Shown in pieces: positions 1 through 5,376 of a stretch of 6,479 nt of DNA. Each line of letters begins with the position of its first letter. Position 1 is the stretch's first letter. The DNA comes from Selenomonas sp. (GTDB lineage Bacteria > Bacillota > Negativicutes > Selenomonadales > Selenomonadaceae). The stretch spans positions 1 through 6,479 of the forward strand of contig JABZYJ010000107.1 of NCBI GenBank assembly GCA_015265235.1. The letters run 5' to 3'. The position numbers and the translations under genes were made by a program. The notes beneath the pieces were generated by a model, which searched no databases, was not told the DNA's origin, and was given only the letters and a program-made list of their open reading frames with translations.

Positions 1-195
1 CCTTTATTATTTTATACGAAGGGACCTAGGCTTTCACGGGATTGGTTTTATATATCAGATGTGTGGGAAGTATTGACGCAAGTTTCTGAACCGCCCCGCC
101 GTTCTGCGCGAAATGGTATCTGTGTGTTGATCGCAGCAGGATGGATGCGGGTGTTTGGCATGGCGGCAGTCTTCCATGGAGACAGGAGGCATAAT
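1..195 (+). other. Upstream leader of the hydrogenase operon
   Basis: No convincing gene is seen here. The first 60 or so bases are AT-rich (for example TATATC at 51-56), in contrast to the GC-rich remainder, which fits an intergenic promoter region. No -35/-10 pair with normal spacing could be matched with confidence. A reading frame continuous with hydA begins with GTG at 61, but its first 45 codons encode nothing resembling a hydrogenase N-terminus and precede the Tat signal, so it is treated as untranslated leader. A five-codon ATG frame (59-76) is too short to interpret. The end of any upstream gene is not visible. Confidence 0.55.
32..56 (+). promoter_or_regulatory. Possible promoter region (weak)
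   Basis: This AT-rich stretch has a TTCACG at 33-38 and -10-like TATATC at 51-56, but the spacer is only about 12 bases, well short of the usual 16-18. It is listed only because it is the most promoter-like composition upstream of hydA. A start further left, partly outside the window, is equally possible. Confidence 0.2.
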
Positions 196-198
196 GTG
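169..198 (+). promoter_or_regulatory. hydA translation start: small hairpin, strong RBS, ATG-TGA overlapping GTG
   Basis: A Shine-Dalgarno AGGAGG lies at 184-189, six bases before the GTG at 196 that opens hydA. Directly in front, 169-183 can fold into a six-pair stem (one pair is G-U) with a three-base CAT loop, ending at the base before the Shine-Dalgarno. An ATG at 194-196 is followed at once by TGA at 197-199 and shares its G with the GTG start. It therefore forms a start-stop pair in another frame within reach of the same ribosome-binding site. The choice of GTG 196 is supported by the Tat motif falling at residues 17-23. Confidence 0.6.
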
Positions 199-1284
199 AA
201 CAAAAGGGAGAGCTTGTGGGAGGCATATCTCGCAAAAGGCTTCAGCCGGCGGAATTTCCTCAAGGGCTGCGTGACCCTCACGTCGCTCATGGGGCTGAGC
301 ACAGACAACCTCACGAAGGTCGTCGAGGCCGCCGAGGCGAAGCCGCTGCCGGTCGTTATCTGGCTGCATGGGCATGAGTGCACGGGCTGCGATGAGTCGT
401 TCATCCGCTCGGGTGCACCGCTCGCCTCGGATCTCGTACTGAACGAGATCGCGCTCGAGTACAGCCATCTCCTCTGCGCCGGCGAGGGTGAGGCATTCGA
501 GGCACACCTTGAGGAGACGATCAAAAAGTATCATGGCGAGTACATCCTCGCCGTCGAGGGCGCGGTTCCCGTCGGAGAGCACGCCTACACCTGCATGTCG
601 GGCGGACACTCGTTCGAGCACACGCTGAAGCACGCCGCGGAGGGGGCAAAGGCGGTCATCGCCTACGGCACGTGCGCGACGGCGGGCGGCATCCAGGCCG
701 CTGCGCCGAACCCGACGGAGTCCAAGGGCATCCGCTCGCTGATCGGAGCAAAGCCCTTTATCGCTGTGCCGGGCTGCCCGCCGATCCCCGAGGTCATGAC
801 GGGCGTCGTCATGCACGTCGCGCTCTTCGGCACACTGCCGCCGCTCGACGGCGAGGGACGTCCGCGTCAGTTCTACGGCAACCGCATCCACGACACCTGC
901 TACCGCCGTCCGTTCTTCGACGCGGGCATGTTTGCCGAGCGTTTCGATGACGCGGGTGCCAAGGGCGGCTGGTGCCTCTACAAGCTCGGCTGCCGCGGCC
1001 CCGAGACGTACAACTCCTGCGGCAACCTGCGCTGGTATCAGGGACTCTCGTATCCGATCCAGTCGGGCGCACCCTGCATTGGCTGCAGCAACGCGAACTT
1101 CTGGGATCAGGCGCCGTTCTCGAAGCGTCTGCCCGAGTACAACGGCATCGACGTCGACATGGTCGGTGCAGGCCTTGCCGTCGCGACGGCAGTCGGTGTC
1201 GCGGCACACGCGGGTGCGAGCCTTGTGCAGAAGAGATGCCATGAGAAGCAGCTCGAAAAAGAGGGAAAGCAGGTGCATGAATGA
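196..1284 (+). CDS. hydA: [NiFe]-hydrogenase small subunit, Tat-exported, membrane-anchored
   Basis: This 362-residue protein is the electron-transfer subunit of a group 1 uptake hydrogenase. It relays electrons from the NiFe site through three Fe-S clusters to the cytochrome b. Residues 17-23 read SRRNFLK, a classic twin-arginine signal, followed by a hydrophobic stretch and a likely cleavage site AEA at 46-48. Cys62, Cys65, Cys160 and Cys194 fit the proximal [4Fe-4S] cluster. His232, Cys235, Cys260 and Cys266 fit the distal cluster, and Cys275, Cys294 and Cys297 the medial [3Fe-4S] cluster. A hydrophobic C-terminal helix at about 322-344 would anchor it on the periplasmic side (outer face). 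The proximal motif is CTGC with Gly, and Gly165 sits where a sixth cysteine would be, so the extra cysteines of oxygen-tolerant enzymes are absent. The GTG start follows AGGAGG by six bases. The stop overlaps hydB by ATGA, implying coupled translation. Length and motif order resemble E. coli HybO. Confidence 0.96.
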   Translation: MNKRESLWEAYLAKGFSRRNFLKGCVTLTSLMGLSTDNLTKVVEAAEAKPLPVVIWLHGHECTGCDESFIRSGAPLASDLVLNEIALEYSHLLCAGEGEAFEAHLEETIKKYHGEYILAVEGAVPVGEHAYTCMSGGHSFEHTLKHAAEGAKAVIAYGTCATAGGIQAAAPNPTESKGIRSLIGAKPFIAVPGCPPIPEVMTGVVMHVALFGTLPPLDGEGRPRQFYGNRIHDTCYRRPFFDAGMFAERFDDAGAKGGWCLYKLGCRGPETYNSCGNLRWYQGLSYPIQSGAPCIGCSNANFWDQAPFSKRLPEYNGIDVDMVGAGLAVATAVGVAAHAGASLVQKRCHEKQLEKEGKQVHE

Positions 1285-3194
1285 AACACGTCGTTGTCGA
1301 TCCAATCACCCGTATTGAGGGACATCTGCGCGTTGAGCTGCAGGTGGACGAGGCATCGGGCAAAGTCACGGATGCCATCTCCTCCGGCACGGCATGGCGC
1401 GGCCTTGAGCTCGTCATGAACGACCGCGATCCGCGCGATGCATGGGCCTACATTCAGCGCATCTGCGGCGTCTGCACGTCCTCTCATGCGCTCGGCTGTC
1501 TGCGTGCCGTCGAGGACGCATTCGGCATCACGATTCCGAAGAACGCACACTACATCCGCAACATCATCGCGGCGTGCCTCGGACATCAGGATCACATCAT
1601 CCATTTCTACCACCTCCACGCACTCGACTGGGTCAGCCCGCTCGAGGCGCTGAAGGCGGATCCGGCGGCGACGGCGGCGCTCCAGAGCACGGTGCTCCAG
1701 ACCTATCGCCTGCCGTTCCGCGGGCCAGCGGCATTCGACACGGATGCCTACCCGCACGACTACCCGATCGCATCGCCGGACTACTACGCCGCGATCAAGG
1801 CAAAGGTGCAGAAGATCGTCGACAGCGGTCAGCTTGGCATCTTCTCTGCGCAGTGGTGGGATCATCCGGACTATCAGCTCCTCCCGCCCGAAGTGCATCT
1901 CATGGCGATCTCGCACTATCTTGAGATGCTCGACAAGCAGAAGGATCTCGTGGTCCCGCACGTCGTCTTCGGCGGCAAGAACCCGCATCCGCACTATGTG
2001 CTCGGCGGCATGCCCTGCTCCATCTCGATGGAGGACGGCAACGCACCGATCAACACGGCACGCCTCGCGATTGTCGACCGCTCGATCAATCAGGCACGCC
2101 ACATGATGAACGACTACTATCTCCCCGACGTGCTCGCCATCGGACATCTCTACGTCCAGAAGGGCTACACCTCGGGCGGTGGCCTCGCGAAAAAGCGCGT
2201 GCTCGCCTTCGGCATGTTCCCCGAGGAGCCGTTCTCAGGTGCGACGAACGGCGACTTCTTCAAGAACCTCCTCGTGCGCTGCAACGGCGTCGTCGAGGAC
2301 TTTGCCTCGGGCGTCATGAATGCGAAGGTCTACGACTTTACGGAGAAGGATCTGACGGATGCCGACGGCGTCGCAGAGAGCGTCGAGCACGGCTGGTATG
2401 AGTACAAGGGCGGCGACGACAAGGCACTCCACCCGTGGGAGGGCGAGACGACCCCGCACTACACCGAGCCGAAGGAAGGCACGAAGACCGAGTGGAAGGC
2501 GCTCAACGAGCAGGGCAAGTACTCCTGGCTCAAGACGCCGAAATGGCGCGGCAAGCTCTGCGAGGTCGGGCCTCTGGCACGCTACATCGTCCTCTACACG
2601 AAGGCAAAGCAGGGTCTCCTCGGCGACCTGACGTGGGCAGAGCAGATGATCGTCGATCAGATCGACGCCGTGACGAAGGTGCTGAACGTCCCCGTCGAGG
2701 CATGGCTGCCCTCCACGGTCGGACGCACGGCGGCGCGTGCGCTCGATGCACAGCTGCAGGCGGAGATCAGCAAGTATTTCTTCGACAAGCTCGTCGCAAA
2801 CATCAAGAGCGGTGACACGCGTGTGGTGAACAACGATAAGTGGGATCCCTCGACCTGGCCGAAGGAAGCAAAGGGCGTCGGTCTCTACGAGGCACCGCGC
2901 GGCGCGCTCAGTCACTGGGCGGTCATCAAGGACGGCAAGATCGCGAACTATCAGGCGGTCGTTCCGACGACGTGGAATGCCTGCCCGCGTGACGATGCCG
3001 AGGGTCATGGAGCCTACGAGATGTCGATGATGGATACGCCCGTCAAGGTCGCGGACAAGCCGCTCGAGATCGTCAAGGCAGTCCGTTCGTTCGACCCGTG
3101 CATGGCGTGTTCGACCCACCTCTTCAACGCGAAGGGGGAGAAGATCCGCGTCGTGACGACCGATCCATACGCGGGCGTCAGCGTCGACAAATAA
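1281..3194 (+). CDS. hydB: [NiFe]-hydrogenase large (catalytic) subunit precursor
   Basis: This 637-residue protein binds the Ni-Fe(CN)2CO centre that splits or forms H2. The N-terminal VDPITRIEGH segment includes Glu13, the conserved proton-path glutamate. The first metal motif is RICGVC with Cys62 and Cys65, and His69 follows. EAPRGALSHW at 537-546 contains the conserved active-site Arg540. The second metal motif is DPCMAC with Cys607 and Cys610, then His613. By family knowledge the protein is cleaved after this His once nickel is in place, here removing a 24-residue tail starting Leu-Phe. It has no signal peptide and should be exported with HydA. It is about 70 residues longer than E. coli HybC (567). 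The extra length seems to lie around residues 142-166 and 376-412, judged from memory of HybC rather than an alignment. The ATG at 1281 overlaps the hydA stop and has only a modest AGG-type RBS, so translation is probably coupled. Confidence 0.96.
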   Translation: MKHVVVDPITRIEGHLRVELQVDEASGKVTDAISSGTAWRGLELVMNDRDPRDAWAYIQRICGVCTSSHALGCLRAVEDAFGITIPKNAHYIRNIIAACLGHQDHIIHFYHLHALDWVSPLEALKADPAATAALQSTVLQTYRLPFRGPAAFDTDAYPHDYPIASPDYYAAIKAKVQKIVDSGQLGIFSAQWWDHPDYQLLPPEVHLMAISHYLEMLDKQKDLVVPHVVFGGKNPHPHYVLGGMPCSISMEDGNAPINTARLAIVDRSINQARHMMNDYYLPDVLAIGHLYVQKGYTSGGGLAKKRVLAFGMFPEEPFSGATNGDFFKNLLVRCNGVVEDFASGVMNAKVYDFTEKDLTDADGVAESVEHGWYEYKGGDDKALHPWEGETTPHYTEPKEGTKTEWKALNEQGKYSWLKTPKWRGKLCEVGPLARYIVLYTKAKQGLLGDLTWAEQMIVDQIDAVTKVLNVPVEAWLPSTVGRTAARALDAQLQAEISKYFFDKLVANIKSGDTRVVNNDKWDPSTWPKEAKGVGLYEAPRGALSHWAVIKDGKIANYQAVVPTTWNACPRDDAEGHGAYEMSMMDTPVKVADKPLEIVKAVRSFDPCMACSTHLFNAKGEKIRVVTTDPYAGVSVDK

Positions 3195-3207
3195 GGGGGC
3201 GAACCGC

Positions 3208-3891
3208 ATGAAACAAGAAGTACGCAAGGAGTACTATCTCTTTAGTCCCTTTCTGCGCATCTTCCACTGGCTGATGGTCATTGCGATCATCGTGCTCTTC
3301 ATCACGGGCTTCCTCATCACGAAGCCGCCTGCGATGCTCTATGCGGAGCCGGATGCGTCGCCGCTCCTGATGAACGTGACGCGCAACGTCCACTTCATCG
3401 CGGCGTTCGCGTTCTGCGCGGGCTTCATCGGCCGCGTCTACGGTTTCATCATCAACCGCGGCGACCGCCTTTTCCCGCATTTCTGGGAAAAGAAGTACTA
3501 CACGGACACGATGGAAGTGGCGCAGCACTATATGCTGATCAAGGCGACGCACAAGCCGTTCCTGCGCAACCCGCTCGCACGCGGATCGTACGCAGGGCTC
3601 TATGTGCTCGTGGCGATTGAGGTGCTGACGGGCTTTGCCATGTACTACATGACCGAGCCGTCCGCGATCGGCGGCACGCTCTTCGGCTGGGTGAACGCTG
3701 TGCTCGGCGGCGAGATGATCTCGCACTATGTCCATCACTATGCGGCATGGGCGATCATCCTCTTTGCGATTGGGCATTTCTACATGGTCGTCCGCGCCGA
3801 GTTCATGGAGGGCGAGGCAGAGGTCTCGAGTATGTTCGCAGGCTCGAAGCTCCTGCGTCATACCCCGGCGGATGCCAGCGATGTGGAGTAA
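3208..3891 (+). CDS. hydC: Ni/Fe-hydrogenase b-type cytochrome subunit
   Basis: This 227-residue integral membrane protein takes electrons from HydA and reduces quinone. Four hydrophobic helices are seen at about 17-37, 58-80, 127-147 and 176-197. Candidate haem ligands are His20 (FHW), His62 (NVHF), His176 (or His177) and His190. The 42-residue spacing between the first two and 14 between the last two matches the ligand pattern known for Wolinella HydC (His25, 67, 186, 200), so two b haems are expected. The loop between helices 2 and 3 is polar and basic, and the C-terminus is short and acidic. An AAGGGGG ribosome-binding site overlaps the hydB stop codon, eight bases before the ATG. Position directly after hydA-hydB is typical. 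It is the last structural gene; a 226-base gap with a repeat-like element follows. Confidence 0.94.
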   Translation: MKQEVRKEYYLFSPFLRIFHWLMVIAIIVLFITGFLITKPPAMLYAEPDASPLLMNVTRNVHFIAAFAFCAGFIGRVYGFIINRGDRLFPHFWEKKYYTDTMEVAQHYMLIKATHKPFLRNPLARGSYAGLYVLVAIEVLTGFAMYYMTEPSAIGGTLFGWVNAVLGGEMISHYVHHYAAWAIILFAIGHFYMVVRAEFMEGEAEVSSMFAGSKLLRHTPADASDVE

Positions 3892-3904
3892 AGCAGTGTG
3901 CGTG

Positions 3905-3914
3905 CAGGCACCTC
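3905..3914 (+). repeat. 10-base direct repeat, left copy (CAGGCACCTC)
   Basis: CAGGCACCTC occurs here and again, exactly, at 4045-4054, so the two copies flank the inverted-repeat element at 3931-4034. The copies sit 16 bases outside the left end and 10 bases outside the right end, so they do not abut it as a simple target-site duplication would. They may be part of a larger repeat unit, traces of insertion, or chance. Confidence 0.5.
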
Positions 3915-3930
3915 GTTCTGCAAGCAACAG

Positions 3931-4034
3931 GCGCCCCCTCGCCCGCTGTGGCAGGGGAGGCGCTCGAGGAATGGTGGATTCGCCTCCCCCGTCGCGACGG
4001 GGGAGGTGGCGCGCTTGCGCGTCGGTGGGGGCGC
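3931..4034 (+). repeat. 104-base intergenic repeat-like element with terminal inverted repeats
   Basis: The ends are perfect 8-base inverted repeats: GCGCCCCC at 3931-3938 and GGGGGCGC at 4027-4034. Inside are a left hairpin at 3935-3957 (CCCCT with AGGGG and GCC with GGC, one bulged C), a perfect 24-base palindrome at 3983-4006, and a CGCG stem with a CTTG loop at 4010-4021. A nine-pair alternative stem, GGGGAGGCG (3954-3962) with CGCCTCCCC (3981-3989), would exclude both the left hairpin and the palindrome. No protein is encoded convincingly. It resembles the small non-coding mobile or REP-like elements found between genes in many GC-rich Firmicutes. Family membership cannot be checked here, as there is only one copy in the window. 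It separates the structural genes from the maturation genes and could set their relative mRNA levels. Confidence 0.65.
3983..4006 (+). repeat. Perfect 24-base palindrome (strong RNA hairpin)
   Basis: The left half CCTCCCCCGTCG is exactly mirrored by CGACGGGGGAGG. With G-U pairs it extends to 3980-4009. It would fold into a very stable stem in mRNA but is not followed by a run of T, so it does not look like an intrinsic terminator. Protection of the hydC 3' end or an RNase processing site is possible. Confidence 0.75.
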
Positions 4035-4044
4035 TTTGAGCAAT

Positions 4045-4054
4045 CAGGCACCTC
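4045..4054 (+). repeat. 10-base direct repeat, right copy (CAGGCACCTC)
   Basis: This is an exact second copy of the sequence at 3905-3914, on the other side of the inverted-repeat element. The adjacent bases also share AGCAA near both copies (3923-3927 and 4039-4043), but order and spacing differ. Confidence 0.5.
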
Positions 4055-4103
4055 TGACACGATGAGCGTTTCTGTTACGCAAGCAATATGCTTTTGTTCG
4101 GAG

Positions 4104-4117
4104 AAAAGGAGTTTTCT
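4104..4117 (+). promoter_or_regulatory. Ribosome-binding site that fixes the start of the 80-residue Cys/His protein
   Basis: AAAAGGAG at 4104-4111 lies six bases before the ATG at 4118. This places the protein start at MCKECGCG rather than at the in-frame ATG at 4088, which has no Shine-Dalgarno. It is one of the clearer ribosome-binding sites in the window, consistent with fresh initiation after the repeat region. Confidence 0.75.
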
Positions 4118-4360
4118 ATGTGTAAAGAATGCGGCTGCGGGCTCGCAGAGAGCACGACGCATCTGCAGTTTTTTGTGAAGGGCTACACCGAGGAGAATGC
4201 CGCCGCTGTGGAGAAGGCGCTCCTGGGGCTGCCCGGCGTCCTCTACGTGCACATCCACACGCACGACGGGGAGACGACCGTGGACTATGACCCGGCAAAG
4301 ACGAAGATGACGGAGCTCATCAGCAAATTTGCCGCGCATGGGCTTTCGGCGGAGCTCTAA
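4118..4360 (+). CDS. Small Cys/His metal-binding protein, HypB-like N-terminus plus HMA-like fold
   Basis: This 80-residue protein has no firm family name that I recognise. It begins MCKECGCG, giving Cys2, Cys5 and Cys7 in a CxxCxC arrangement. This is nearly the same as the start of E. coli HypB (MCTTCGCG), whose three cysteines and N-terminal amine bind nickel tightly. Residues from about 15 to 80 look like a beta-alpha-beta-beta-alpha-beta heavy-metal-associated domain: strand LQFFVKG, helix about 24-36, strand VLYVHIHTH, strand TTVDYD, then helix 62-74. The usual GMxCxxC loop is replaced by KGYTEEN, without cysteine. His45, His47 and His49 form an HxHxH cluster. The stop is one base before hypA, and the downstream HypB lacks the Cys motif. 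The likely role, inferred, is a nickel carrier or store serving HypA and HypB. A general metal-binding role is the alternative. Confidence 0.85.
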   Translation: MCKECGCGLAESTTHLQFFVKGYTEENAAAVEKALLGLPGVLYVHIHTHDGETTVDYDPAKTKMTELISKFAAHGLSAEL

Positions 4361-4361
4361 G

Positions 4362-4700
4362 ATGCACGAAATGGCGATTGCCGAGGGCATTTTGGATATT
4401 GCCCTGGACTACGCACAGAAAAATGGCGCAGCGCGCATCGAGCGCATCGGCCTCCTGCTCGGCGAACTGTCGGGCGTGGAGACCGATGCGCTTTCGCTGT
4501 GTTTTTCCTCCCTTACGGCGGACACGATCGCGGCAGATGCCGTGCTCACGTGGGAGCGCGTCCCCCTCACGGGCCGCTGTCACGACTGCGGCAGGGAGCA
4601 GCACATCCGTCCACAGGACTACCTCTGCCCCCATTGTGGCGGCGGAATGGAGATCATCGGCGGCCGCGAGATGCGCGTGGATTATATAGAGATGGAATAG
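4362..4700 (+). CDS. hypA: Hydrogenase nickel-insertion protein HypA
   Basis: This 112-residue protein is the cytoplasmic nickel metallochaperone that, with HypB, loads nickel into the hydrogenase large subunit. It starts MHEMAIAE, where His2 and Glu3 belong to the known N-terminal nickel site. The zinc site is complete: Cys73 and Cys76 (CHDC) with Cys89 and Cys92 (CPHC). Length matches the family (about 110-120). An in-frame ATG exists at 4329, but starting there would bury the essential His2, so ATG 4362 is chosen. A GGAG at 4351-4354 serves as ribosome-binding site. The gene begins one base after the preceding stop and is followed by hypB after four bases, so translation is probably coupled along the run. 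Confidence 0.96.
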   Translation: MHEMAIAEGILDIALDYAQKNGAARIERIGLLLGELSGVETDALSLCFSSLTADTIAADAVLTWERVPLTGRCHDCGREQHIRPQDYLCPHCGGGMEIIGGREMRVDYIEME

Positions 4701-4704
4701 AGCG

Positions 4705-5376
4705 ATGAAAGTAGTTGTAAAAGCGGACATTCTGGGGCGCAACGATGCGGCGGCGGCGGAGAACGCGGCGCTCTTTGCGCAGCATGGGATCTATGCGCTG
4801 AATCTGCTCGGCTCGCCGGGCGCGGGCAAGACGTCGCTCCTCGAGCGGACGCTGCAGGAGCTCACGGGTGATCTGCGTGTGGCGGTCGTGGAGGGCGATC
4901 TCTTTACGACGAAGGATGCGGCACGCATCGAGCGCTGCGGCGCGCCCGTCGTGCAGATCAATACGAGCGGCGGCTGTCATCTTGATGCGGCGATGGTCGC
5001 AGCGGCACTCGACCGCCTCGATCTCGATGCGCTCGATCTCCTCGTGATCGAGAACGTGGGCAATCTCGTTTGCCCTGCTGAGTTCGCGCTCGGCGAGGAT
5101 GAGAAGGCGGTCGTTCTGAGCATCACGGAGGGCGACGACAAGCCGCTGAAGTACCCCCTGATCTTTAAGGAGTCGGCGGCGGCTGTGCTCAGCAAGGTGG
5201 ATATTCTCCCGTATACGAATTTCGATATGGCGTCGGCGCGTGCGGACATCACGGCTCTGCATCCCGGGATCGCGCTCTTTCCTGTCTCCTGTCAGACGGG
5301 CGAGGGGCTCGCGGACTGGTACGCGTGGCTGCGTGCGCAGGTGGCGGCAAAGAAGGCGGGGAAGGAGGTGCGCTGA
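4705..5376 (+). CDS. hypB: Hydrogenase nickel-insertion GTPase HypB, short form
   Basis: This 223-residue SIMIBI-class GTPase drives nickel delivery to the large subunit together with HypA. The P-loop is GSPGAGKT at 36-43, and EGD at 63-65 follows. The G-domain metal site is present: Cys91-His92 in GGCHLD, plus Cys123 in NLVCP. The guanine-specificity motif reads SKVD at 163-166 instead of NKxD. The protein begins directly at the G-domain lead-in (MKVVVKADIL) and has neither the N-terminal CxxCGC high-affinity nickel site nor a His-rich stretch. The CxxCGC-like motif is instead on the separate small protein at 4118-4360. The ribosome-binding site is weak, so translation is probably coupled to hypA four bases upstream. 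The stop overlaps the next ATG by one base. Confidence 0.96.
   Translation: MKVVVKADILGRNDAAAAENAALFAQHGIYALNLLGSPGAGKTSLLERTLQELTGDLRVAVVEGDLFTTKDAARIERCGAPVVQINTSGGCHLDAAMVAAALDRLDLDALDLLVIENVGNLVCPAEFALGEDEKAVVLSITEGDDKPLKYPLIFKESAAAVLSKVDILPYTNFDMASARADITALHPGIALFPVSCQTGEGLADWYAWLRAQVAAKKAGKEVR

Noticed and set aside
127..131. TTGAT as half of an FNR-type box
   Set aside because: The matching ATCAA half is absent at the required distance.
61..195. N-terminal extension of hydA starting at GTG 61
   Set aside because: The extra 45 residues resemble no hydrogenase N-terminus and would place the Tat motif deep inside the protein. GTG 196 has a strong AGGAGG at good spacing.
256..270. Lipoprotein signal around Cys25 of HydA
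   Set aside because: LKGC does not fit a lipobox because of Lys at the -2 position. The segment is the start of the Tat hydrophobic region.
55..1305. Long minus-strand open frame (416 codons) opposite hydA
   Set aside because: It is a shadow of the strong third-position GC bias of hydA. The translation is Arg/Ala/Val-rich without any recognisable domain.
1107..3227. Two long minus-strand open frames (346 and 330 codons) opposite hydB
   Set aside because: Same reason: antisense shadows of GC-rich codons, with no domain or good ribosome-binding site seen.
3983..4006. Palindrome as a Rho-independent terminator after hydC
   Set aside because: The stem is strong, but no T-run follows; GTGGCGCGC comes next.
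4081..4098. AAGCA-ATA-TGCTT hairpin followed by TT as a terminator or operator
   Set aside because: The stem is only five pairs and AT-rich, the T-run is short and interrupted, and it lies just before the next ribosome-binding site.
4088..4117. Earlier start (ATG 4088) for the 80-residue protein
   Set aside because: It has no Shine-Dalgarno and would bury the N-terminal CxxCxC. ATG 4118 has AAAAGGAG six bases upstream.
3728..4178. Plus-strand frames running from hydC into the repeat region
   Set aside because: They overlap hydC in other frames, are Arg/Gly/Pro-rich, and have no recognisable protein features.
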